Shown here one piece after another: positions 16,553-24,770 of a stretch of 64,000 nucleotides of DNA. Source of the DNA: Zobellia galactanivorans (GTDB lineage Bacteria > Bacteroidota > Bacteroidia > Flavobacteriales > Flavobacteriaceae); assembly GCF_000973105.1 (NCBI RefSeq), contig NC_015844.1, positions 3,778,501 through 3,842,500 on the forward strand, in the 5' to 3' direction. The notes beneath the pieces are model-generated. The model was not told where the DNA came from. It made no database searches and was given only the letters and a program-made list of their open reading frames with translations. A program made the position numbers and the translations under genes. Position 1 is the stretch's first letter. Each line of letters starts with the position of its first letter.

Positions 16553-17080
16553 TTAAACCTTGTTCAAGGAATACACTGTTCGCCCGTATTTCGGGTGTAT
16601 GCACGATACGGCTGTGTTCAGGCTCTGTATTTTCCCTTGCTTATCGTTCGTTAAGACATATACGTAAACATTGTCGGTCGAATGTTGTCTAATAAGAAGT
16701 TCTCCTTCTTCGATTTCCCCACTATTGAAACCGTCAACCAGACAGCATCCGCTAACAGATTGGCTTTCATACCTGATGTTACTAATATCGTCAAGTAGAC
16801 CTTTTTCGTTGAGACTGGCTTCTATGGCTTCTAATTCCTGTTCGCCTTGTTCGTTCTGTATACACGCAAATACGCCATATTCACCAAATCCTTCGGAAGT
16901 TCCTTCGCTAGTGGGCGCATAGTATTTCAATAGTTTTTGGGGAACAACTTTGTGTTGACTGGAAGCGATATACCGTTTGTAAGAAGGGTCAATCAGTCCC
17001 AAAAGTCCTTTTCCGGCTCCTGTTACTTGCTTGAAAAACTTTTTGTCCAACATTTTTTTTGCGGTTTCTTGATGAATCAT
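16553..17080 (-). CDS. Hypothetical protein
   Basis: 175 residues. The first ATG gives MIHQETAKKMLDKKFF; a later Met (MLDKK) is also possible. It is soluble, with no signal or membrane segment. A glycine-rich stretch (TGAGKGLLGLIDP, about 20-32) precedes an acidic, mixed alpha/beta part with two Cys near SVSGCCLVDG. GAGKG here is not a full P-loop. It lies 54 bp downstream of the DUF2625 gene and is probably co-transcribed. Unrecognised. Confidence 0.55.
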   Translation of the reverse strand: MIHQETAKKMLDKKFFKQVTGAGKGLLGLIDPSYKRYIASSQHKVVPQKLLKYYAPTSEGTSEGFGEYGVFACIQNEQGEQELEAIEASLNEKGLLDDISNIRYESQSVSGCCLVDGFNSGEIEEGELLIRQHSTDNVYVYVLTNDKQGKIQSLNTAVSCIHPKYGRTVYSLNKV

Positions 17081-17134
17081 ATGATCTGTTTTTAAAGTTT
17101 GGTGATGTTATATGTGTTTATAGGATGCAGACGC

Positions 17135-17797
17135 TTATAGTTCTTTTTTGAAACTGTGTTGAAGTTCCCAAACCTCGTGCATCGGAATAGGTTTTCGGCT
17201 TAAATCGTTTATGCTATCGTATTCGGTCCACAAAAAGGGAAAGAAGCCCATTCCCTTATCGGTTTCCAAGCTTTCGATTTCCTCCCTCCAATTCTTCCAC
17301 CTTAAGCCTTTATAAAATTGCTCTAAATCTCCCCTTAGTGTCCACCATATAAAGTCGGAATAGCCCATGTCCATAGCTTCCCATTCAAGGCCATCAGGTG
17401 CGAAATAATACATTTGGCCAAGGTCTTGCCCGAATTCCCCACCGTTAAAGGCAAAGAAGCCTCCGATAACGTCATCGGCGACAAGAAAAAATGGGGCTTG
17501 TTCTCCGAATTCGGTTATGGATTTGCCTATGTTCCAATCCGATATGGTCCTGCTCGTTTTTCCATCCCCTGAACCGAGAATTCGGATCCATCCGCCGTCA
17601 ATTACTATACCGCCCGTTTCATAAATAATCGCTCCCAATGGGGAACGCGTTGTAACTTGACTATGGTATAAAGCCAATTTGGCATTTTCTTCATCCTTCG
17701 GTAGGATCACGACTTTATTGGTGGCATCTTTCATCCACTCAGAAACCAATTCCCAACCTGGTTCGTCTTTATTTAGTAATTCGGCTAATGGTTTCAT
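17135..17797 (-). CDS. DUF2625 family protein
   Basis: 220 residues matching DUF2625 over the whole length: the blocks VTTRSPLGAIIYETGG (about 49-64), WIRILGSG, a central FFAFNGG, YYFAPDGLEWE and YSDFIWWTLRGDLEQFY are hallmarks. Cytoplasmic, with no catalytic motif known. Members often occur as single genes in contexts reminiscent of toxin-immunity loci, and this one sits among other such genes (SMI1/KNR4, possible Imm17), but no toxin is visible. Function unknown. Confidence 0.8.
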   Translation of the reverse strand: MKPLAELLNKDEPGWELVSEWMKDATNKVVILPKDEENAKLALYHSQVTTRSPLGAIIYETGGIVIDGGWIRILGSGDGKTSRTISDWNIGKSITEFGEQAPFFLVADDVIGGFFAFNGGEFGQDLGQMYYFAPDGLEWEAMDMGYSDFIWWTLRGDLEQFYKGLRWKNWREEIESLETDKGMGFFPFLWTEYDSINDLSRKPIPMHEVWELQHSFKKEL

Positions 17798-17833
17798 TTT
17801 TTGGTTTTAGTGCTGATATCCCAAGGGTTTTTG

Positions 17834-18451
17834 TTATTGCTTAAAGGTTTTGTTGGCATGGCTTATTTTTTCCAAACAGAATTTATTGATTTCTCTCGCA
17901 TAATCGATTTCCGCCATTTTTACAGATTTATTTCCCTTTTTCTTCCCTTTTTTTGTAGTAAGCTTTTCTTTTAGGGTCAATATCAGGTTCCCTTTGCTAT
18001 TCGTATAGAAAATGTTGGTTTCGCTTAAAAAATCGGACCAGTGGTGGGCAGAGTATTCCTTCCAACTATTGCATCTTAATAACCTGTGTGGGGTTCCTAG
18101 AAAATACCCGCCTTCTTTAGAAAAACCATACATTCCGAGCAAAACGAATACGAGTCCGGGTAACATAAAAATGGCCCCAAAAGTAAAAAAGCCATATAAG
18201 GGAGACAGGTCGTCTGGACTAACGGTCAAATTGTTGTGTCCGATATTTAGGTTTGTCGGTTGGCCCAATACTAATTCATATACCATTGAAGTGAATATAC
18301 CCCCAACTACTACGATCCAAAATAAGCCTCCACGTATAACCCTCCATAGATCTCTTGTTGTTTTTTCCTTATCGGCTTTTACAAAAAAGCAAATACTTTC
18401 CCCATCCAATTGGGATTGCAGTTCTGAAGGGATGGGACGATTTTCTATCAT
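17834..18451 (-). CDS. Hypothetical two-span membrane protein
   Basis: 205 residues. It has two hydrophobic segments (about 42-62 and 88-112), short periplasmic sequence between them, and a long cytoplasmic C-terminal part with a Lys-rich run (TTKKGKKKGNKS). No family recognised. It lies 37 bp upstream of the DUF2625 gene on the same strand, so probably in one operon with it. Confidence 0.55.
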   Translation of the reverse strand: MIENRPIPSELQSQLDGESICFFVKADKEKTTRDLWRVIRGGLFWIVVVGGIFTSMVYELVLGQPTNLNIGHNNLTVSPDDLSPLYGFFTFGAIFMLPGLVFVLLGMYGFSKEGGYFLGTPHRLLRCNSWKEYSAHHWSDFLSETNIFYTNSKGNLILTLKEKLTTKKGKKKGNKSVKMAEIDYAREINKFCLEKISHANKTFKQ

Positions 18452-18669
18452 TTCTTTAATTCATGCCGATAATTCGATACGTAACGATGCTCTCCCTAGT
18501 ATAGGCGTAGCTTTTGGAAAAATAGGATAGTTTACGATTTGATTTATTAGGGTTTATTTTGCGTTTTCTACCTTGCTTACAACACTTGTACAAGTGAATT
18601 ATTGTACGGAGGTCTCAATATTTGGGTGGAAACGGAGGCTTTTCAGCAAAGCTGTTCCTATACGCCGTT

Positions 18670-19251
18670 TTAGTTGAAATTACTTGCGGCCCATTTCATA
18701 TAGGGGAGGGACTCGGTCATTATGTAGGAGTCAAATTCCTTCATGAACACTTTTGAATGGCTGTCTCCGTATTTCTTGGCAATAAGCCCCGCGTATTCCT
18801 CCCTAATTTCAAGTCGGGTGGCATCGATAAGGTCATTGTCTATATCTTGGGACTCGGCTTTACGCAACAAAAGGGCCGTAAATTTTTTTCCAAGCTTTTT
18901 TGCCGTTTGGGAAATTTCGGGAACAGCTTGCGATTCAAACATGGTGATGCGTTGAAAAGGAATACAGTTGTCCATTAAATGCACGATTGTTTTTTCTCCG
19001 ATCACTTGGGCAGCTTGCATCTGGGAAATCAACGAATCTTTTTCATAAGCTAAAATCTGGTCGATAAATGCTGGACGATGGTTTTTGTACTCGGCCTTTA
19101 GGGAGGTAATCAAGCTATCGTGCAGCGTATCAGGGTCTTCTGAAAAATTTAGGCTAGATAGGGTCTCACAGACCGAATTCGCTATACTTCGGTCTACGGT
19201 TTGAGACATTAGACTTATGGGGAAGAACATAACCAGGATAATCCATCTCAT
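18670..19251 (-). CDS. Hypothetical secreted protein
   Basis: 193 residues with a signal peptide (MRWIILVMFFPISLMSQ). The mature part is almost entirely helical and charged, with no Cys-based anchor, so it is probably periplasmic. The 220-bp gap downstream and the 385-bp gap upstream suggest it stands alone. No family recognised. Confidence 0.55.
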   Translation of the reverse strand: MRWIILVMFFPISLMSQTVDRSIANSVCETLSSLNFSEDPDTLHDSLITSLKAEYKNHRPAFIDQILAYEKDSLISQMQAAQVIGEKTIVHLMDNCIPFQRITMFESQAVPEISQTAKKLGKKFTALLLRKAESQDIDNDLIDATRLEIREEYAGLIAKKYGDSHSKVFMKEFDSYIMTESLPYMKWAASNFN

Positions 19252-19651
19252 TTTTATTCGTTTTATGGCCTTACAACGGTTTTGTGTATGAATAGTTGCA
19301 TGGCGGAGCCATTAATTTAAAAAGGGGAGGCAGGGAAGTCCCCAATGAAATGCACAACTGACAATTGAAGCACTTTAAAGCCTTCATGTCGTAAACACTC
19401 TCCCTATACCCGTATTGATCCTGATGTTTCCGTTCCGGGAAGTACTTGGTACAAACAACCTTTTTGCTAAGGTTTCACCAGTAGGTACTTATAGGTGCTT
19501 AAAAGGTTTTTTGATTCTCCTACTGCATTGATTTTTGTAAAATACTGCTTCAAAGTTGCTCCGTAGACAAGAAAAACAAGGCAAATTCCCTTATTTAAAC
19601 ATTGCCGATTTCTTACTTTAGCCTATTCAAAGAACATTGCGTTTTGCTTAC
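19252..19651. other. Intergenic region with half attC-like arm
   Basis: Divergent intergenic region between the secreted protein and the histidine kinase. Near 19272 the sequence ACAACGGTTTTGTGTATGAA matches the left arm of the E5-type elements, but no right arm or GTT core was found. A TACTTTAG box near 19614 is a weak candidate -7 element for the kinase. Nothing else recognisable. Confidence 0.35.
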
Positions 19652-21508
19652 ATGATTTTAAAGAACAAAAGCCTTTGGCGCTTAGGATTTGCCATTTCAC
19701 TCTTGCTAGGGTTTACGGCCTGTAAGAAACAAGATGCCATTCGCCCCAGTATAGAGAAAAGGCTATCGGTGTTAGACAGTACAAGGCTGACACAACCTGA
19801 AAAATCGCTTTCCGAGCTAGATAGCCTATTACAAAACAGCAAGGACCTGAACGACAAGGAACAGGCCCTATTGTTATTCAATAAGGGAGAGGCCCTATAC
19901 TTGAACGATAAATACTTGGAAGCCTTTAATACACAACAACAAAGTCATAAATTATTTGTTGAATTAAAGGATAGGTACAACGAGGCCCGTTCCCTGGTAA
20001 CCCTAAGTGGGGCCGCCCTTCATATGGGAGATATAGAAACCTCGCAAAAATATGCCTTGCAAGCCTTGGAAATGGGGCGGTCAATCAAAGACAAGCGCAT
20101 AGAGGGAAAAGCATACAACCAATTGTTCAAACTTCATTTTAGGTTAAAGGATTACCACGAGGCCTTATCCTATATACAATTGACCGACAGTCTATATTCC
20201 ACAGAAGCGGACACCACATCGATAATTTCAATAAAAAACAATAAGGCGAGTGTTTATTTGAAATTAAAGGACTACAACAAAGCCCTGGCCAGTTACTCTG
20301 AAGCCATGGCCTTGAGCCAAAGGAAAAGAGATCCCAAAACCTTGGTCAGTGTGCTCAATAACATAGGCTATACTTATATGCAGGCGGAGGAATACGAGAG
20401 TGCCGAGAAGTTTTTAAGGGGAGCCGTTACCTTGAACAAAAACATAAAGGCGATAAATGCCGCTCCCTATAAAGGTTTGGGCAACCTATTTTTATTAAAG
20501 GCCCAAAACGACTCTGCAGAGGCCAACTTCAACAGGGCACTGGCTATTTACAGCTCTAAGAAGGATATGAAGGAGGAAATAGATGTAAGGGATAAGCTCA
20601 TTGCCATATCCATTATGTCGGGAGATTATACCAAAGCGCTGAACCACCAAGCCGTTAGGGATAGTTTACAGCTCAACGTAAACAACCTGGAAAAGGACCG
20701 GCTTTTAAATTTTGCCAACGTCAATTATGAAGTCAAACGAAAAGAGACCGAAATCCAACACCAGAAGGAAATTAACCGAAGAAACACCTGGCTTTTGATC
20801 AGTACGGTCATCCTATTTATATTCTTGCTTATCATTGCGGCCTTTTCTATCTATAACACCAAATTGCGGGCTGCGAATAGGGCTTCCAAATTAGAACAGC
20901 GTTTACTGCGCGTACAAATGAACCCGCATTTTATTTTCAACACCCTTGCCGCCATTCAAAATATAATCTTGGATGGAAACCCCATAAAATCATCGAACCA
21001 CATTGCCAAATTTTCGAAGTTGATCCGTCAAAATTTCGATTATGTACGAAAGGAATCGATTACGTTGGACAAGGAAATTGAGATGGTTACCAATTATATT
21101 GAAACCCAGCAACTGCGCTTTAACAATGCCTTTGCATATTCAATAGAAATTGAAGGTATAGACGATACCTCTAGCATAAAGCTGCCCCCAATGCTGTTAC
21201 AGCCCTTTATTGAAAACGCCATCGAGTACGGTTTAAAAGGAAAAAAGGAAGGCGGGGAGCTTCTGCTCAAAATAGAGAAAAACGGAAACGAGCTGTCCTT
21301 TGTAATATCCGATAACGGCGTGGGAAGGTCGGCAAAGGCGAAAGACGAAAAAATAACGGAAGAGCTGCACGCAACAAGTGTATTTTTAGAGCGTTTAAAA
21401 ATGAGGAAAAAGGGAGAGGAAAAAACCTTCGTTATCGAAGACCTATTCGATACGGACAACAACCCTGCAGGAACAAAAGTGTTTTTTAAATTGAAAATCA
21501 ATGATTAA
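19652..21508 (+). CDS. LytS-type sensor histidine kinase with periplasmic TPR repeats
   Basis: 618 residues from the ATG at 19652; an in-frame TTG five codons earlier is less likely. A lipoprotein-like signal (LLLGFTAC) leads into about seven TPR repeats (about 70-350), probably periplasmic. A coiled coil, one transmembrane helix (about 380-401) and a cytoplasmic His_kinase domain follow, with phospho-acceptor H426 in QMNPHFIFN, an N-box LLQPFIENAIEYG and a G-box DNGVG. The stop overlaps the response-regulator start by 8 nt, so they are translationally coupled. The TPR region probably binds an envelope partner; the signal is unknown. Confidence 0.9.
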   Translation: MILKNKSLWRLGFAISLLLGFTACKKQDAIRPSIEKRLSVLDSTRLTQPEKSLSELDSLLQNSKDLNDKEQALLLFNKGEALYLNDKYLEAFNTQQQSHKLFVELKDRYNEARSLVTLSGAALHMGDIETSQKYALQALEMGRSIKDKRIEGKAYNQLFKLHFRLKDYHEALSYIQLTDSLYSTEADTTSIISIKNNKASVYLKLKDYNKALASYSEAMALSQRKRDPKTLVSVLNNIGYTYMQAEEYESAEKFLRGAVTLNKNIKAINAAPYKGLGNLFLLKAQNDSAEANFNRALAIYSSKKDMKEEIDVRDKLIAISIMSGDYTKALNHQAVRDSLQLNVNNLEKDRLLNFANVNYEVKRKETEIQHQKEINRRNTWLLISTVILFIFLLIIAAFSIYNTKLRAANRASKLEQRLLRVQMNPHFIFNTLAAIQNIILDGNPIKSSNHIAKFSKLIRQNFDYVRKESITLDKEIEMVTNYIETQQLRFNNAFAYSIEIEGIDDTSSIKLPPMLLQPFIENAIEYGLKGKKEGGELLLKIEKNGNELSFVISDNGVGRSAKAKDEKITEELHATSVFLERLKMRKKGEEKTFVIEDLFDTDNNPAGTKVFFKLKIND

Positions 21509-22238
21509 GGCCATTATAGTTGAGGATGAATTTAATGCCCTGAACACACTCGACAAACTTATTCGATATACCCAAAAAGACATTGAGGTCGTGGCTAAAA
21601 TAGACAATGTTCAAGAAGCCATAGCCTTTTTGAAAAAGCAGACGCCAGACCTGGTTTTTCTCGATATAGAGCTTATTGACGGGAATGCCTTTCAAATTTT
21701 GGAAGCCTTGGACAGTATCGCCTTCAAAATTATCTTTATAACCGCCTACGACGAATTCGCCATAAAGGCGATCAAGTTCGATACCATAGATTATATATTG
21801 AAGCCTATAGATTCCGATGAACTATCCGCCTGTTTAGATCGGTTCAGGGTGGCCTATGAAAAAGACCGGGTGTATAAAAATGCCTTGGACAAGGTTGCTA
21901 AAATCAACGAAAGGGAAGTTCAGAAAACCTTGTTGATCAAAACTGCCGACGCCCAATATTTTCTTCAGATCAAAGATATTGTACGCTGCCAGTCCGATGG
22001 TGCTTACACCGTCTTTCATACCGTAGACAAAAAAATCATGAGTGCCCGTAACTTAAAGTATTACGAGAATATTTTAAGCGAACATACCTTTGTTAGGGTA
22101 CATCAATCCCATTTGGTAAATATCAAGTATATAAAAACGATCAGTGGCAATAATTCCGTTTGGCTCACGAACGACGAGGAAATACCGGTGGCCACACGAA
22201 AAAAATCGTATTTAAAACAGGTTTTGGATAGCCTATAG
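21501..22238 (+). CDS. LytTR-family response regulator
   Basis: 245 residues. Receiver domain (1-120) with acidic pocket E8/D9, phospho-acceptor D55 (LVFLD), T81 and K101 (ILKPID). LytTR DNA-binding domain (about 140-245) with FVRVHQSHLVN and a C-terminal RKKSYLKQVL. It pairs with the upstream kinase by gene overlap. LytTR proteins bind two direct repeats about 21 bp apart, and such a pair starts 3 bp after this gene (22241-22276), in front of the next operon. Confidence 0.92.
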   Translation: MIKAIIVEDEFNALNTLDKLIRYTQKDIEVVAKIDNVQEAIAFLKKQTPDLVFLDIELIDGNAFQILEALDSIAFKIIFITAYDEFAIKAIKFDTIDYILKPIDSDELSACLDRFRVAYEKDRVYKNALDKVAKINEREVQKTLLIKTADAQYFLQIKDIVRCQSDGAYTVFHTVDKKIMSARNLKYYENILSEHTFVRVHQSHLVNIKYIKTISGNNSVWLTNDEEIPVATRKKSYLKQVLDSL

Positions 22239-22240
22239 GC

Positions 22241-22276
22241 GCAAATACAAAACGGAAAATAGCAAATGTAAAACGG
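22241..22276 (+). promoter_or_regulatory. Direct-repeat pair, predicted LytTR binding site
   Basis: GCAAATACAAAACGG (22241-22255) and GCAAATGTAAAACGG (22262-22276) agree at 13 of 15 positions and start exactly 21 bp apart, two helical turns, as LytTR sites do. Read on the minus strand, each contains CCGTTTT, close to the family consensus core. They end 25 bp before a -7 box, a good activator position. Confidence 0.6.
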
Positions 22277-22301
22277 TTTTAAAATCTCCATTTTCGCACC
22301 C

Positions 22302-22309
22302 TAGTTTTG
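22302..22309 (+). promoter_or_regulatory. Candidate -7 promoter box (TAGTTTTG)
   Basis: Matches the Bacteroidota TAnnTTTG -7 element, 37 bp before the ATG at 22346. No clear TTG -33 element lies at the usual distance, which fits dependence on the LytTR site just upstream. Confidence 0.5.
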
Positions 22310-22345
22310 AGGCAAATAAACAAATAACCCTTAAAACAAAAGATC

Positions 22346-22756
22346 ATGGGATTAAAGGAAAACCGATTTACAAAAACATTTCAAGAAGAACAATTTCCCG
22401 AATTAAAGGCGCAGATCATAGCCGCAGCAGGTTTTGACGTAGCCTTGAATATTGAGTGGGAAACCTTATTCGAAAATCGCTTTTTACATCTTTATAACGA
22501 TTCCTACCCCAAAATATACTTCATACCCCTTATTGAAGCTTTCAAAGCCATCACGACAGACGAGATGGGGAAGGAAGCCCTTGCCGAAAGTTTAAAGGAA
22601 ATACGTATTACCAACACCAAGGATCATCACAACCCTAAAAATGCCTATTCGTTTGTCGATGGGGTCTTAACGGTCGACCACAGCCCGATAATCAACGCTG
22701 ACCAGGTAGAAAATAGAATAGAAGTGTTGACCGATCTATTGGAAAGCAATCTTTAA
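22346..22756 (+). CDS. Hypothetical protein, paralogous to N-domain of 23479-24759
   Basis: 136 residues, soluble, acidic. It aligns end to end with residues 1-138 of the protein at 23479-24759: both begin MGLKE, share ENRF..Y...PKIYF.PLIEAFKAI..DEMG and end with a VDGVL..DHSP-type block plus a terminal helix. This indicates duplication of one domain, once alone and once fused to a DUF6882-like domain. First gene of the operon behind the predicted LytTR site. Function unknown. Confidence 0.6.
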   Translation: MGLKENRFTKTFQEEQFPELKAQIIAAAGFDVALNIEWETLFENRFLHLYNDSYPKIYFIPLIEAFKAITTDEMGKEALAESLKEIRITNTKDHHNPKNAYSFVDGVLTVDHSPIINADQVENRIEVLTDLLESNL

Positions 22757-22813
22757 CCCTTTCTTGTTAGAGTATCCTAATGTATTGACTAATCATTCAC
22801 AACACTTCTTATT

Positions 22814-23467
22814 ATGACAAATACACCCTACTACAACGCCTTTGTGGCGCAAACGCCCGAGCAGGTTTTGCAAAGCGCTTATAAAAATGAAACCCCTGTT
22901 TTAATAAGTGTTTCCCTTTCCAACGGTAGCTACATAGAGGGCATTGTGCTGGACATTAAGGAAGAGAATTATCAAAAATCGGTCTGCATGCTATCGTCCG
23001 AAGAACAGGTATGGTTTTTCAATGTGCAGCACTTGGTGTCCATCACGGTAAGACAGCCTAAGAAAATGGCCGTGGCCCTGTCTAAAGGAGCTATCAGTAG
23101 GCCGCTCAACCAAGAAAAGGAAACGCTTACCGTATTGCAGCTGAAACGCTGGTTGAATGCGGAAAAGACACAATTGGGAAGTCAGATCAAGGAATTCAAC
23201 ATAGACCAGCTTCCTTTGGATGCAGCAAACAACCGGTTAAATATTAAAGACGTTTTCAGCGCCCTACAAAAGGCCGTGTCGCAAATCACCAAGGACGACC
23301 TGGGTCAAGACGCTTGGCAGGCCATCGATACCATTGTTTTGCAACAGGCAGATGCATTGAATATCGCTATTCAAGGGACGACACTGACCATTTCATTGGG
23401 GATCGACAGGGCCTTGCCCAAAGAACTATCCAAAATTTTAGAAGAGAAATTATTACAACAACTATAA
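22814..23467 (+). CDS. Hypothetical protein with Sm-like N-terminal segment
   Basis: 217 residues, soluble. Residues about 27-80 (ISVSLSNGSYIEGIVLDIKE and following beta strands) look like an Sm/LSm-type small beta barrel; this is a weak structural guess. The rest is helical with no recognised motif. It lies between the two paralogous MGLKE genes, 57 bp and 11 bp from its neighbours, clearly in the same operon. Confidence 0.55.
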   Translation: MTNTPYYNAFVAQTPEQVLQSAYKNETPVLISVSLSNGSYIEGIVLDIKEENYQKSVCMLSSEEQVWFFNVQHLVSITVRQPKKMAVALSKGAISRPLNQEKETLTVLQLKRWLNAEKTQLGSQIKEFNIDQLPLDAANNRLNIKDVFSALQKAVSQITKDDLGQDAWQAIDTIVLQQADALNIAIQGTTLTISLGIDRALPKELSKILEEKLLQQL

Positions 23468-23478
23468 AAAACAGAGAT

Positions 23479-24759
23479 ATGGGACTTAAGGAAAAAAGAA
23501 TCATCAAAGCTTTTCAAACCGAACAATATCCTGCCTTGGAAGCGGAAATAAACGAGGTGGCAGGTTACGCAGTGCCTATGGATATCAAGTGGGACACCTT
23601 AATGGAAAACCGCTTTTCGCACATCTACCACCACACCTTCCCCAAAATATATTTTCAGCCCTTGATCGAAGCGTTCAAAGCCATTTGTGTCGATGAAATG
23701 GGGACCGAGCTTTTACGGGCGGGATTAAAAAATGTCGTCATCGTAAATGAAAACAACGAGCATAGCTTAGGGAAGGCCATTACCTTCGAAGACGGCGTGC
23801 TGAAAATTAACCACAGTCCGGTTATCAATGCCGATAATATCGAAGACAAGGCGAACCGTATTATCGAGTTGTTGGAGAACAAATTGGAGGAATTTGCCGA
23901 AACCACTACGGATAAGGCTCCTGCAGCGGAAGAACCGGCACCCCAGGCCCCTGTTGCGGCAACTCCTACAACTCAGGCAACTGCACCCGAAGCCCCCGTT
24001 ACGGCAACCCCTGCTGCCGAAGCCCCTGCAAGTGCCGAGGCAACCGAAGCATCGCAAAACCAACAGGAACAAGCAAACCCACTTCCCCAAGTTTCCATGG
24101 CGGAACTGTACGACCGATCTTTCGCATTGGCCTGTGAAAAGCAGGAGATTTTTGCCAGGATCGTAGAAGGCTTGAACTGGAGCTGCGACATGCTTGAAGG
24201 TAAACTGACCTATGGTGATGACAAGGTTTTTGACATTCAGGTTATCGGAACCTATTCAGAGAACGAAAAAAGCTGGTTATGGGCCTGGGCCAACAACCAA
24301 AGCGGTATTCCCGAGACCTTCCTTCAAACATCCTTGGCAATGAGGAACTTGGGAACAAGCCATCAATTACAGGACCTGACATCCCCGAAACTGCAAACGG
24401 CAACCGATCCCGGCGCGTATTATTCCGTTATAGCCTTGGGTGTTTTTGGAGACACTTGTTATGTGCCCTTAACCTTTAAAGGATTAAAAGTGTACGTCAC
24501 CGTACGATCCAAGGAAGTGGACGGCATGGCAAGAAATGAACCAGCATTGATTTGTTCCCATTTCACCAACCTGACGGCAAGCTACCAGTTTCCCCATAAG
24601 TACTGCCTACAGTATTACCTGATGGCGAAAGGGTATCAAGTAGAAAATTGCGGCAATAACATTTTGGCCAAAAAGGGTAAGGATCAGATTTTAGGAATTT
24701 TTGACCTAAAAGGAAAACTAATGAAAATTTCAAATTCGAAAACAGCGGTTCAAGCTTAA
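23479..24759 (+). CDS. DUF6882-like protein with duplicated N-domain and Ala/Pro linker
   Basis: 426 residues from the ATG at 23479; upstream in-frame codons belong to the previous gene's territory. Residues 1-140 duplicate the protein at 22346-22756. A low-complexity Ala/Pro/Thr/Glu linker (about 141-205) follows. The C-terminal domain (about 210-426) resembles DUF6882, with KSWLWAWANNQSGIP (about 263-277) and a later GVFGDTCYVPLTFKG. No signal peptide, so cytoplasmic. It is followed 11 bp later by the M48-TerB gene. Role unknown. Confidence 0.65.
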   Translation: MGLKEKRIIKAFQTEQYPALEAEINEVAGYAVPMDIKWDTLMENRFSHIYHHTFPKIYFQPLIEAFKAICVDEMGTELLRAGLKNVVIVNENNEHSLGKAITFEDGVLKINHSPVINADNIEDKANRIIELLENKLEEFAETTTDKAPAAEEPAPQAPVAATPTTQATAPEAPVTATPAAEAPASAEATEASQNQQEQANPLPQVSMAELYDRSFALACEKQEIFARIVEGLNWSCDMLEGKLTYGDDKVFDIQVIGTYSENEKSWLWAWANNQSGIPETFLQTSLAMRNLGTSHQLQDLTSPKLQTATDPGAYYSVIALGVFGDTCYVPLTFKGLKVYVTVRSKEVDGMARNEPALICSHFTNLTASYQFPHKYCLQYYLMAKGYQVENCGNNILAKKGKDQILGIFDLKGKLMKISNSKTAVQA

Positions 24760-24770
24760 AAACAAAAATT

